This document shows positions 7,364 through 16,072 of a stretch of DNA of 64,000 nucleotides, one piece after another. The DNA is from Halorubrum ruber (lineage in GTDB: Archaea > Halobacteriota > Halobacteria > Halobacteriales > Haloferacaceae): positions 1,860,001 through 1,924,000 of the forward strand of contig NZ_CP073695.1 of NCBI RefSeq assembly GCF_018228765.1. The letters are read 5' to 3'. The translations under genes were made by a program, and so were the position numbers. Each line of letters begins with the position of its first letter. The stretch's first letter is position 1. The notes beneath the pieces were generated by a model that made no database searches, had not been told where the DNA came from, and worked only from the letters and a program-made list of their open reading frames with translations.

Positions 7364-9468
7364 TCGACAGGTTCCGCCGCGTCGGCCGACGGCTCGCGGT
7401 CGGCGTCCGCCGCGTCCTCCGGGTCGCCAGGTGGGAAACCGCCCGCGCGTCCGGGGGTGTCGACCGCCGCACGCTCGCGGCGGGCGTCGCCCTCCTCCTC
7501 GTCGCCGGCGGCGTCGTCGGCGTCGGCGTGGCGACGGGCGTCGCCGGCCTCGACGTCGACCAAGACGTGTACCGGGTCGGCGTCGACGCCGAGTCGCCGT
7601 ACGCGGACGCGATCGAGGACGCGCCGTCGCTGCGCCCGGTCCCGGCCGGGTCGGCGTCGCTCGGTGACCCCGCCGATGCGGTCGTGGTGACCGTGGTGGA
7701 ACCCGGCTCCGGCGACGACGGAGTGATCGACGCCGCCGACGTCGAGGAGGTCGTCGTCCGCGCGAGCGACACGCGGAAGGGCGAGGCGGCGGCCGCGTCG
7801 GTCCGCGAGGCCGTCGCGTCGCACAACGAGCGGCTGATGCGCGCCGAGCCGAATCAGACTGCCGCCTTTCCGGTCGTCGTTTCGCTCCGGTACGTCGGCC
7901 GAACGTCCGGCGTCGATGACGGCGCCACGCTCGGCGGGAACGACGGCGGCTCGACGAGCGGTTCGGGCGGAGGGAGCGACGGCGGGAGCGACGCGACCGA
8001 CTCCGACGGAGATGGCAGCGGTACCGACGCGGACGATACCGGATCTACTGAGTCCTCCGCGCCCGACTCCAATGGGGATGCCGACGCCGATGGCCCGTCC
8101 GGAGACGAGAGGACGAGCGGCGGGTCCGACGAGACCGACGGCGACGGCGACGGAAGCGCGACGGACGCCCCCGACACTACCGATGACGGCGCGGAGTCGG
8201 ACGACGGCGGCTTCGCGGTGCCGTCCATCGGTGGCGCGGCCTTCGGCGCGAACACCGTCGGCTCGCCCGGGTCGATCACGCCGCCGTTCCCGTTCACATC
8301 GCTGCTGTTGGCGTTCGCCTTCCTCGTGCCGATGAACTTCCTCATCCAGGCGTACGGCTCCTCGATCCTCGACGAGCGGACGAACCGACGCGGGGAGCCG
8401 CTGCTCGTCACGCCGCTGTCGCCGGCGGAGATCGTCGCCGGCAAGACGCTCCCGTACGCGGCGGCCGCCGCGGTCGTCACGAGCCTCATCGCGCTCCTCG
8501 TCGGCGGTGGGGCGCTCTCGGTGGTCGCGGTGGCGCCGGTCGCGGCGACGTTCCTCGGGGCCACCTTCGTCGGCGCGATGTTCGCGCGCTCGTTCAAGGA
8601 GCTCACCTTCGTGACGGTCGGCGTGAGCGTCCTGCTGACCACCTACGCGTTCGTGCCGGCCATCTTCACGAACGTGACGCCCGTCGCGCTCGTCTCGCCG
8701 CTGACGCTCGTCGTCTTCGACCTCCAGGGCGAGGCCGTCTCGGCCGGCGAGGTCCTCTTCTCGACCACGCCGATGGCGGTCGGCGCCGCGCTGCTGTTCG
8801 GCCTTGGCCTCGGCGTCTACCGCGAGGAGGACATGTTCTCGCAGAAGCCCGTGACGCGGAAGTTCCTCGACGCGCTCGCGGTGCGGCTCTCCGCTGTCCC
8901 GGTCGGCGGGGCGGTCGGCGGCGGGCTCCTCGACCGCGACCGACTCCGCGCGCTCGGCTCGGTCGCCTTCCTCACCGCCTGTACGATCCCCTTCGTGTTC
9001 GTCGCGGAACTGCTTGCCGTCGCGGTGCTGTTCGCGCTGCCGGTCACCGTGTCGATCCCGGTGCTGCTCGTGACCATCGCGTTCATCGAAGAGGTCGCCA
9101 AAAGTATCGGCCTCTACGCCGGCTTCGAGCGCGGCGTCTTCGAGCGGACCGATCGGGTCGCCCTCGCGGTCGGTCTCGCCTCCGGGACCGGGTTCTTCCT
9201 CGCGGAGAAGGCGACCGCGGTCGTTCAGGCGGTGGGGCTCACGGAGCTCTTCCTCGGGCGCGCCGCCTTCGCCGACGTGTCCGGGTTCTCCGGGCTGCCG
9301 CCGCTCGCCCTGGCGGCGCTGTTCTTCGCCCCGCTCATCCTCCACGTCGCCGCGACGAGCGTCGCCGCCCTCGGGGCGCGGCGCGGCCGGACCGCCTACG
9401 CGCTGGCGCTTACGCTGGCGACGCTGGGCCACGCCGCGTACAACGTCGGGGTGGTGAGCCTTGGATAG
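7360..9468 (+). CDS. ABC-2 type permease fused to a PrsW-like membrane protease domain
   Basis: A 702-residue membrane protein with GTG start. Residues about 40-60 form the first transmembrane helix and 60-185 an extracellular domain. Residues about 188-290 are a Ser/Gly/Asp/Thr linker, and 305-500 an ABC-2 permease core (FLVPMNFLIQAYGSSILDER). The last 180 residues resemble PrsW proteases: an EE pair at about 577-578 (FIEEVAKS), a second glutamate in GFFLAEKATA, and a His in LGHAAYN near residue 691. PrsW enzymes cleave membrane proteins within the bilayer, so this fused domain may process or quality-control cargo. The fusion is visible; its protease activity is inferred. Confidence 0.8.
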   Translation: MIDRFRRVGRRLAVGVRRVLRVARWETARASGGVDRRTLAAGVALLLVAGGVVGVGVATGVAGLDVDQDVYRVGVDAESPYADAIEDAPSLRPVPAGSASLGDPADAVVVTVVEPGSGDDGVIDAADVEEVVVRASDTRKGEAAAASVREAVASHNERLMRAEPNQTAAFPVVVSLRYVGRTSGVDDGATLGGNDGGSTSGSGGGSDGGSDATDSDGDGSGTDADDTGSTESSAPDSNGDADADGPSGDERTSGGSDETDGDGDGSATDAPDTTDDGAESDDGGFAVPSIGGAAFGANTVGSPGSITPPFPFTSLLLAFAFLVPMNFLIQAYGSSILDERTNRRGEPLLVTPLSPAEIVAGKTLPYAAAAAVVTSLIALLVGGGALSVVAVAPVAATFLGATFVGAMFARSFKELTFVTVGVSVLLTTYAFVPAIFTNVTPVALVSPLTLVVFDLQGEAVSAGEVLFSTTPMAVGAALLFGLGLGVYREEDMFSQKPVTRKFLDALAVRLSAVPVGGAVGGGLLDRDRLRALGSVAFLTACTIPFVFVAELLAVAVLFALPVTVSIPVLLVTIAFIEEVAKSIGLYAGFERGVFERTDRVALAVGLASGTGFFLAEKATAVVQAVGLTELFLGRAAFADVSGFSGLPPLALAALFFAPLILHVAATSVAALGARRGRTAYALALTLATLGHAAYNVGVVSLG

Positions 9469-10507
9469 CCGCCTGACGATCGCCGGGCGCGAGCTCGCCG
9501 GGCTGCGCGCGGAGAAGACGATCCTGCTCGCGATCGGGATCCAGCTGTTCATCGCGACCTTCTCGTCGTTCCTCGTCGTCGGGCTCGTCTCCATGTACGA
9601 CCCGGGCGCGCTCGACGGCGCGGAGATCGAGGTCGCGGCCGCGGGCGACGCGGTCGACGACTTAGAGCGCGCCGCGAGCGAGGTCCCGGGCGCCTCGGTC
9701 ACGCCGTACGACGACGCGGACGCCGCGCGGAGCGCCTTCGACCGGAACGCGGCCGATGCGGTGGTGGTCACGACCCGCACGGAGAGCGGGCGGGTGTCGA
9801 CCGCCGTCACCGCCCCGGACTCAACCGTGGAGACGACGGTGATCGTGGTGCAGCTGCGCGAGCTGCTGCGGACCTACGAGCTGAACGAGCGCGACGCCCG
9901 CGCCTCGTACCTGGAGGAGTCCCCGCTCCCCCTGCCCGACCGGAGCGACACCAGCCCGTACTTCACGTTCACGTACACCGTGTTGATCCCCCTGCTCGTC
10001 TTCCTCCCGGTGTTCATCTCGGGGTCGCTGATCGTCGACTCGATCACGGAGGAGTTGGATCAAGGAACCATGGAGCTGCTCCGGGTCGCGCCCGTCACGC
10101 TCGCCGAGATCGTCGACGGGAAGGCCGCCGCGGCGATCGGGATCGCTCCGGGCCAGGCCCTGCTGTGGCTACTCCTCCTCGAGGCGAACGGCACCTCGGT
10201 CGCGAACGTCGGCCCGATCTTGGCGCTGATGACCGCGCTGACGACGCTCGTCGTCGCGGTCGCGGTCGGCATCGCGGCCGTCGCGCCCGACCGGCAGGCG
10301 GCCCAGCTGCTCTACTCGGTGGCAGTCCTCGTGCTGTTCGGCGGCGCGACGGCGATGGCCGGCGGCCCCGCGAACGCGGTGGCGCGGCTCGCCATCGACA
10401 GCGCGGACGCGACGACCGGCGTCCTCGTGGTCGCGTACGCCGGCATCGCCGCGGCCGCGTACCTCGGCGTGCGGCGCGTCGTCGCGGTCGAGGGGTTCGG
10501 TCGCTGA
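9461..10507 (+). CDS. ABC-2 type permease, second subunit
   Basis: A 348-residue protein starting at TTG 9461, overlapping the previous gene by eight bases; an in-frame TGA just upstream rules out an earlier start. A first membrane helix (TILLAIGIQLFIATFSSFLVVG) is followed by a soluble extracellular domain of about 150 residues, then five helices with the ABC-2 motif SITEELDQGTMELLRVAPV. It would pair with the PrsW-fused subunit to form the membrane part of the exporter. Confidence 0.88.
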   Translation: MDSRLTIAGRELAGLRAEKTILLAIGIQLFIATFSSFLVVGLVSMYDPGALDGAEIEVAAAGDAVDDLERAASEVPGASVTPYDDADAARSAFDRNAADAVVVTTRTESGRVSTAVTAPDSTVETTVIVVQLRELLRTYELNERDARASYLEESPLPLPDRSDTSPYFTFTYTVLIPLLVFLPVFISGSLIVDSITEELDQGTMELLRVAPVTLAEIVDGKAAAAIGIAPGQALLWLLLLEANGTSVANVGPILALMTALTTLVVAVAVGIAAVAPDRQAAQLLYSVAVLVLFGGATAMAGGPANAVARLAIDSADATTGVLVVAYAGIAAAAYLGVRRVVAVEGFGR

Positions 10508-10554
10508 GTGGGTCGGGCGCCTGGCGGTCGGGTCGCCGAGGGCTCGTCTCGCTC

Positions 10555-11214
10555 CTATCGACCGAACTCGTCGCCGAACCGCTTCGCGGTCGGGAGGCCC
10601 CAGCCGCGAGCGACGGCGACGAGCCGGAGGCCGACCGTCACCGCCGCACACGCCGCGGCCGCGACCCCCGAGGGGCCGCCGAGCGCGCCGACCAGCCAGT
10701 ACGCGACGCCGCCCAGCACGGCGCAGCTCGCGTAGAAGTCCTCGAAGAGGATGAACGGCGCGCGGTCGAGGAGGATGTCGGCGAGCGCGCCGCCGCCGAC
10801 GGCGTTGATCGTCGCGACCGCGACGACGCCGAACGCGGACACCCCCGCATCGGTCGCGACGATGGCGCCTGTCGTGGCGAAGGCGGCGAGGCCGACGGCG
10901 TCGGCGACGAGGGTCACCGGGTGTTCGTCGGGGGAGGCGAGCCACGCGCTCAGCCCGACCGCGAGGGCGACGCCGACGAGCCCCAAGATGATCTCGACCG
11001 GCGAGCGCAGCGCGAGCGGGACGCGCGCGACGAGGAGGTCGCGGGTGACGCCGCCGGCGAACGCCATCGCCAGCCCGACGACAGCGACGCCGAAGAGGTC
11101 GAACTCCTCGCGGACCGCCTTGCTCGCGCCGACGAGCGCGAACGCGACGAGCCCGACCGTGTTCATCGCGGCGAACGGGTCGCCGAACAAAAGCGAGAGG
11201 ACGCCCCCGGTCAT
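10555..11214 (-). CDS. TRIC/UPF0126-type channel protein
   Basis: A 219-residue membrane protein with two homologous three-helix repeats, each containing the glycine-rich hairpin of prokaryotic TRIC channels: FAGGVTRDLLVARVPLAL in the first and VGGGALADILLDRAPFIL in the second. Bacterial and archaeal TRIC proteins are trimeric cation (K+) channels. The ATG overlaps the stop of the upstream DUF2797 gene by four bases. Confidence 0.9.
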   Translation of the reverse strand: MTGGVLSLLFGDPFAAMNTVGLVAFALVGASKAVREEFDLFGVAVVGLAMAFAGGVTRDLLVARVPLALRSPVEIILGLVGVALAVGLSAWLASPDEHPVTLVADAVGLAAFATTGAIVATDAGVSAFGVVAVATINAVGGGALADILLDRAPFILFEDFYASCAVLGGVAYWLVGALGGPSGVAAAACAAVTVGLRLVAVARGWGLPTAKRFGDEFGR

Positions 11215-12038
11215 CCGCCGAACGCCCCGAGGCTCGACTGGAGCTCCCGCTCCGGCACCGCGTCGGTCAGCTCGTAGCCGACGAGGTCGCGCGCGTCGAC
11301 GGCGTACGTCGAGCCGCCGCGGTCGAGAACGATCACTCGGCCCTTCCAGCCGCGGACGGTCCCCGCGGCCATCGTCTCCGCGACGGGTCGCTCGTCGAGG
11401 TCGAGCCCGTAGTCGAACTCGTACCGCTCGATCGGGTCGAACCGGTCGAGCAGCGCCTCCCACGCGGCCTCGTCGACCGCGCGCCCGAACCCGTCGAGCT
11501 TCGTCGGAACGCGGACGCGGTCGACGAGGTGGTCGCCGGCCGCCAGCTCGGCCTCCACCTCGCGGGCGATACGCCCGTTCGGGAAGGTCCGGATATGGGC
11601 CGCGCGGTCGGCGCCCTGCTCGCGGAGGCGAGTACCCAGTCGCCACTCCTTGGTGACGCCGACTTTCAGCACGTCGGGCGCGAACGCGGCGAGGTACATC
11701 GCGTGCGTCTCGTGGCAGTCCATCTCGTCTTTCAGGCACGTCCCGGTGCACCGCGCGCACACCCAGACGTGCGAATGGTCGTCACAGTACGGCGCGTCCG
11801 CGGCGTCGCAGGCGATATGATCGCCTTCGTGGACCGTCCCCGCACAGCGTCGCTCGCCGAGACCGAAGGCGAGCTCGGTGCCCGGGCCCGCGTCCACGAA
11901 GTCGACGGTCCCGCCGCTCGCGACGTAGAGCCCGCCCCCGATCGGTCCGTCCGCCTCGGGGATCGGATCCCGTTCCGAGTCGCCGTCCGCGTCCGGCGAG
12001 CCGCTCGCGACGTCCGTCTCGTAGCCGACGACCTGCAC
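11211..12038 (-). CDS. DUF2797 domain protein
   Basis: A 275-residue cytoplasmic protein. A cysteine/histidine-rich region (RRCAGTVHEGDHIACDAADAPYCDDH, then CARCTGTCLKDEMDCHETH) forms a probable zinc site. It is followed by MYLAAFAPDVLKVGVTKEWRLGTRLREQGAD, which resembles a GIY-YIG-like fold typical of DUF2797. Biochemical role is unknown. It is the first gene of a two-gene unit with the TRIC channel. Confidence 0.85.
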   Translation of the reverse strand: MQVVGYETDVASGSPDADGDSERDPIPEADGPIGGGLYVASGGTVDFVDAGPGTELAFGLGERRCAGTVHEGDHIACDAADAPYCDDHSHVWVCARCTGTCLKDEMDCHETHAMYLAAFAPDVLKVGVTKEWRLGTRLREQGADRAAHIRTFPNGRIAREVEAELAAGDHLVDRVRVPTKLDGFGRAVDEAAWEALLDRFDPIERYEFDYGLDLDERPVAETMAAGTVRGWKGRVIVLDRGGSTYAVDARDLVGYELTDAVPERELQSSLGAFGG

Positions 12039-12155
12039 GCCGCGATGTAGGGGAAGGCGGGGCTTATAGGCGTCGTCGACCGTTTCTCTCGCTGCCTTCC
12101 GAGGGGTGAGCGCGCCCGCCGAGGAGTTTTCCCCGCGGGCACCGCAGACGCGACC

Positions 12156-12521
12156 ATGCTCGACGCGGCGCTCGCGACGGCGACGACGGACGACGGGGTG
12201 GCGCTATCGTTACGGATCGAGAACGCGGGCGCGGATCCGGTGACGCTCCAGTTCCGGACCGGCCAGCGCGCGGAGTTCACCGCGTACCCGGCGGACGAGG
12301 ACGCAGAGGGCTCAGCCGAGGGCCGGGCCGATCCGGTCTGGCGTTACGGCGCGAGTCAGATGTTCACGCAGGCGCTCGGGAGCGAGACGATCGGCCCGGG
12401 CGAGGCGGTCGGTTACGAGGGGACGTGGCGGGACCCGCCCGCGGGGACCTACCGAGTCGTGGGCGAGGCGACGGCGACGGACCGCGACGTGCGCGCAGCG
12501 GCGGTCGTCGACGTGGAGTGA
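12156..12521 (+). CDS. BsuPI-like (intracellular proteinase inhibitor) domain protein
   Basis: A 121-residue all-beta protein. The segments LSLRIENAGADPVTLQFRTGQRAEF, WRYGASQMFTQALGSETIGPGEAVGYEGTW and PAGTYRVVGEAT are the hallmark strands of the BsuPI family, named for a Bacillus subtilis intracellular proteinase inhibitor. No signal peptide is seen. Whether it inhibits proteases here is unknown. Confidence 0.82.
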   Translation: MLDAALATATTDDGVALSLRIENAGADPVTLQFRTGQRAEFTAYPADEDAEGSAEGRADPVWRYGASQMFTQALGSETIGPGEAVGYEGTWRDPPAGTYRVVGEATATDRDVRAAAVVDVE

Positions 12522-12551
12522 GCCGGAATCAGGCCTTCCAGCGACCCCTCT

Positions 12552-12586
12552 CGACCGAGATTTATAATCACGACCGAGATTTATAA
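12552..12586 (+). promoter_or_regulatory. duplicated TATA-containing promoter segment
   Basis: CGACCGAGATTTATAA occurs at 12552-12567 and again at 12571-12586 (period 19). The second copy puts TTTATAA about 30 bases before the ATG at 12612, right for leaderless transcription. The first is about 49 bases upstream and would give a second start site. Confidence 0.6.
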
Positions 12587-12611
12587 GTAATACCCGCGCG
12601 GGCTGACGGGT

Positions 12612-13061
12612 ATGCGCACGGCAGCCCTCCCCCCGATCGTCGCCGCGGTCGTCGCGCTCGCGGTCAGCGGAATCAGACGGCTCTCGCCGATCCTCCTCGA
12701 ATCGCCCGTCTCGCTCCCGTCCGCCGAGACGCTCTCGACGTACCTCGTAAGCGCCCAGTTCACGGCGTTCCTGTTGGTGTACGGCCTGCTGTTCGGCGCC
12801 GCGCTCCTCGCCGGCCTACGGGACACCGACGTCTCCGCCACGTCGACCGCGCTGGCGACGGGCGCGAGCGCGACCGGCTCGTTCCTGCTCGGTTCGGCCG
12901 CCGTCCTCTGGTACCTCAGTCCGGACCGCGGCCCCGTCGTCACCGCCGTCTTCGCGCTCGGCGCGAGCCTCGGCGTCGGGATCCAGTTCGCGGTGGTCGC
13001 GTACGCCGGAGTCTCGCTCGGCGGGCGCCGCGGTGAGGGACCGAGCCCGACCGTGCCCTGA
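12612..13061 (+). CDS. haloarchaeal membrane protein of unknown function
   Basis: A 149-residue protein with four hydrophobic segments (about residues 5-20, 45-70, 78-100, 112-138). It has no motif that I recognise. Hydrophobicity, codon usage and the tandem promoter upstream support a real gene. It converges with menD. Confidence 0.65.
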   Translation: MRTAALPPIVAAVVALAVSGIRRLSPILLESPVSLPSAETLSTYLVSAQFTAFLLVYGLLFGAALLAGLRDTDVSATSTALATGASATGSFLLGSAAVLWYLSPDRGPVVTAVFALGASLGVGIQFAVVAYAGVSLGGRRGEGPSPTVP

Positions 13062-13087
13062 CCCCGGCGAGTCGGACCCCCGCGCGA

Positions 13088-15022
13088 CTACGACGAGCCC
13101 GCCCCTTCGCCCCGCGCCGCGCTCCCGCCGTGGACCGCGCGCTCGACCGCGGCCGCGAGTTGCTCCCGCGTGCGGTGGCTGACCTCGGCGTCCGTGTCGA
13201 CCTCGATCAGGTGCGACCCCGCCTCCTCGTGGGCCCGAGACACGACGGCGGCGACGTCGTCCGCGACCGCTTGCGCGCGTTCGGCCGGGCTCTCGCCGCG
13301 GTCGGCGAGTGCGTCGGATCGCGCGTCGATCCGCTCGTAGTCGAGGCCGTGAAGCTCCGCGAGCGGCTCGAAGTCGAGCCCGTGTGGCGTTTTGAACGAC
13401 TCGGTGAACGGCGGCTCGAACGACTCGATCGGGAGCTTGTGGAAGATGCCGCCGCCGTCGTTGTTGACCGCGACGACCGTGACGTCGACGTCGCAGCGGT
13501 CGACCGCGAGCAGCCCGTTCGAGTCGTGGTACAGGGCGATGTCGCCGACGACGAGCGTGAGGTCGTCGGTCGTCCCGCTGCCCGCCCCGAGCGCGCTGGA
13601 GACGATGCCGTCGATCCCGGAGACGCCGCGGTTACCGAGCGCGGTGATGTTCGCGGTCGTGGACCCGACGAACCGGTCGAGGTCGCGGACGGGCATCGAG
13701 TTGGAGACGAACAGCGTCGCCGGGTCGGGGAGCGCGTCCGCGACCGCGCGGAGCGCGTCGCCCTCGTGGAAACCGGAGCGGAGCGAGTCCGACTCGCCGG
13801 CAGCGACCGCCTCGTCCAGCTCCTCCGCCTCGCGGCCGTGAACCGCCTCGGCGACGCGGTCCGCCTCCTCCCACTGTGAGCGCCAGTCCGGATCGCCGCT
13901 CCCGCCCCCGACGAGCCGAGAGAGACGAGCGCAGAGCCGGCTCGGCTCGGCGACGACGAGGTCGGTCGCGGCGAACTCGGCCTCGCGCCAGCGCCCGGCG
14001 GGGTCGACCTGGTACTGGTCGGCGCCGGTCCCGGCGAGGTACTTGCGGAGGCGCTTCGAGGTGGGCGAGGCGCCCAGCCGGAGGACGAGGTCCGGGTCGG
14101 CCCACTCGCGCGCCGCCTCCGCCGCGTCGGCGTCCCCGTCCTCACCGTCCGCGAGGTCGGCCGAGAGGTACGCGTCGTAGTTCCCGATAACGGGCGCGAC
14201 GCGGGTGTGCCCGCCGTACCGGAGCCCGGAGAGCGGGTCGGCCAGCACCGGGAACCCGGTCGCGTGCGCGAGCGCCGTAACCGACTCGGGGTCGATGCCC
14301 GGCGGGTCGGCCGGGCCGGCGACGATCAGCCCGCGGTCCGCGTCGCCCAGCTCGGTCGCGAGCGCGCGCAGCTCCTCGTCGCCCGGCTCGGGGGCGCCGG
14401 CCGTCACGTCGACGTACGGGCCGTCGCGGCCACGCTCTGCCGCCTCGGGGAGGTCGTCCGGCACGTCGCCCGGGACCGGCGTCGGCTCCAGCGGCTTTTT
14501 AAATGGGACGTTGAGGTGGACCGGCCCCTGATCGGCGCCCTCGGCGGTCGCAACGGCGCGGGCGACGGTGGTGCGAAGCGAGCGGAGCGCCCGGTCGTTC
14601 GCGGCCGGCTCCGGGAGGTCCTTATAAAAGCGCACGGCGTCGCCGTACAGCTTCTCTTGGTCCGCGGTCTGGTTCGCGCCGGAGTCACGGAGTTCGGGCG
14701 GCCGGTCGGCCGTGAGCGCGAGCAGCGGGACGCGGGCCTCGCTCGCCTCCATCACGGCGGGGTGGTAGTTGGCGGCGGCGGTGCCCGAGGTGCAGATCAG
14801 CGGCGTCACGCGGCCGGTCCTGCGGGCCCGGCCAAGCGCGAAGTACGCGGCGGAGCGCTCGTCCAACTGGGAGAACACGGTGAGCTCCTCGTGGCCCGCG
14901 GCGGCGACAGTCAGCGGCGTCGAGCGGCTGCCCGGCGAGGCGACGACGGCGTCGACGCCCGCGGCGACGAGCTCGTCGACGAGCGCGTTCGCCCACAGGA
15001 CGTTCCGGTTCGGCGCGGTCAT
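13088..15022 (-). CDS. menD: MenD, SEPHCHC synthase of menaquinone biosynthesis
   Basis: Thiamine-diphosphate enzyme joining isochorismate and 2-oxoglutarate to make 2-succinyl-5-enolpyruvyl-6-hydroxy-3-cyclohexene-1-carboxylate. Recognised by VLWANALVDELVAAGVD, VVASPGSRSTPL, FSQLDERSAAYFALG, ICTSGTAAANYHPAVMEA and the C-terminal ThDP region (NRGVSGIDGIVSSALGAG, then VVAVNNDGGGIFHKLP). At 644 residues it is longer than the E. coli enzyme (556), partly from Asp/Glu/Ala insertions. Menaquinone is the main haloarchaeal respiratory quinone. No other men gene is in the window. Confidence 0.95.
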   Translation of the reverse strand: MTAPNRNVLWANALVDELVAAGVDAVVASPGSRSTPLTVAAAGHEELTVFSQLDERSAAYFALGRARRTGRVTPLICTSGTAAANYHPAVMEASEARVPLLALTADRPPELRDSGANQTADQEKLYGDAVRFYKDLPEPAANDRALRSLRTTVARAVATAEGADQGPVHLNVPFKKPLEPTPVPGDVPDDLPEAAERGRDGPYVDVTAGAPEPGDEELRALATELGDADRGLIVAGPADPPGIDPESVTALAHATGFPVLADPLSGLRYGGHTRVAPVIGNYDAYLSADLADGEDGDADAAEAAREWADPDLVLRLGASPTSKRLRKYLAGTGADQYQVDPAGRWREAEFAATDLVVAEPSRLCARLSRLVGGGSGDPDWRSQWEEADRVAEAVHGREAEELDEAVAAGESDSLRSGFHEGDALRAVADALPDPATLFVSNSMPVRDLDRFVGSTTANITALGNRGVSGIDGIVSSALGAGSGTTDDLTLVVGDIALYHDSNGLLAVDRCDVDVTVVAVNNDGGGIFHKLPIESFEPPFTESFKTPHGLDFEPLAELHGLDYERIDARSDALADRGESPAERAQAVADDVAAVVSRAHEEAGSHLIEVDTDAEVSHRTREQLAAAVERAVHGGSAARGEGAGSS

Positions 15023-15101
15023 TACCGTCGCTTCGGGCGCCGAGGTAAATACTCCGGCGGGTTCGACCGAGCAGCGAGTGCGTGCGGGGTCGACAGCGGG
15101 G

Positions 15102-15494
15102 TCACTCCGACTCCGCTTCCGACTCTCGCCCGGTCACCTTCCGGATACACGAGGAGCCGAACGGGCCGAGTTCGCCCGCGTCCAACTGGATGAAATGGCC
15201 CGTCGAGATCGACGCGCCGCACCGCCGGCATTCGAAGTCGCCCTCGCGGGCGACGACCTGACTGTCGTACTCGACGTAGGTCCCGTTCCGTCGGACCCGC
15301 AAACGGGCGCCCTCGCGGTCGATGATCCCGCGCTTCTCGGCCGCGTCGAGGATGTCGCGGGTGAGCGCCGGGCTCGTCGTGATCGTCTCGATCCGGTCGA
15401 CCGCGGCGGCGAGGTCGAGCTCCTCGCGTTCGAGGTGCGCCAGCAGCTCGACGCCGAGCTCCAGCTTCTCCTCGCGGGTCGACGGCTCTGTCAC
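15102..15494 (-). CDS. DUF5830-like haloarchaeal protein with zinc ribbon
   Basis: A 130-residue protein. The first 80 residues are helical and look like a winged-helix segment (LTRDILDAAEKRGIIDREGARLRVRRNG). The second part has CRRCG plus a later Cys in GSSCIRKV, compatible with a zinc-binding treble clef. I recall this arrangement as DUF5830, haloarchaea-specific and uncharacterised. It is tandem with menD, 80 bases upstream. Confidence 0.7.
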   Translation of the reverse strand: MTEPSTREEKLELGVELLAHLEREELDLAAAVDRIETITTSPALTRDILDAAEKRGIIDREGARLRVRRNGTYVEYDSQVVAREGDFECRRCGASISTGHFIQLDAGELGPFGSSCIRKVTGRESEAESE

Positions 15495-15618
15495 GCCCGG
15501 CGAGACGGTGCGATCCCTCTTAAGTCGGCTGGAAGGCGGCGGGGCCTCCAGAAGCGATACGGGTTTCGGCGGCTCCGCGGACCGGCAGATTCACGTCGGC
15601 CGGCCGACACCCCGGACC

Positions 15619-15984
15619 GTGGTCAGATCCCGCGACCGGTCCCGTCGACGCCCCGCCTACCGCCGCCGCCCCAACGAGTTCTACTGGCTGTGGATCGCGG
15701 CGACCGCGACGTACGGCGTCGGCGACGTCGTCTCCACGGTCGCCTTCCTCCGGTACGTCCCGACGATCGAGGAAGCGAACCCGGTCGTGCGGTTCGCGCT
15801 GGAGTCGTTCGGGCTCTCCGGGCTCGTCGCCCTGAAGATCGCCGTCTACCTCGTCATGCTCTGGATCAGCGTCGAGGGCGCGCGCGAGGGCGACGGCCTG
15901 CTGTACTACTTCCCGCCGGTGTTGCTCACGGCGACCGGGACGTACCTCACCGCGAGCAACGTGCGGCTGCTGTGGCTCTCCTGA
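15619..15984 (+). CDS. small membrane protein, DUF5658-like
   Basis: From a GTG at 15619 the protein has 121 residues: a basic N-terminus (MVRSRDRSRRRPAYRRRPNE) then four hydrophobic segments. EEANPVVRFALESFG between helices 1 and 2 is reminiscent of DUF5658 membrane proteins. The start is uncertain because the frame is open well upstream; the basic tail fits an inside-facing N-terminus. Function unknown. Confidence 0.6.
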   Translation: MVRSRDRSRRRPAYRRRPNEFYWLWIAATATYGVGDVVSTVAFLRYVPTIEEANPVVRFALESFGLSGLVALKIAVYLVMLWISVEGAREGDGLLYYFPPVLLTATGTYLTASNVRLLWLS

Positions 15985-16072
15985 GGGCTGGAGCGCGCCG
16001 TCCCGCCGACGCGGGCCGCTGGCGATCGCCCCCACCGACACCGACTTTCCCGCGCGGCACCCACCTCCCCGC

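Noticed and set aside
6997-9810. 937-residue minus-strand frame through the ABC operon
   Set aside because: Extremely Arg/Asp/Gly-rich and antisense to three clear ABC genes; no domain is visible.
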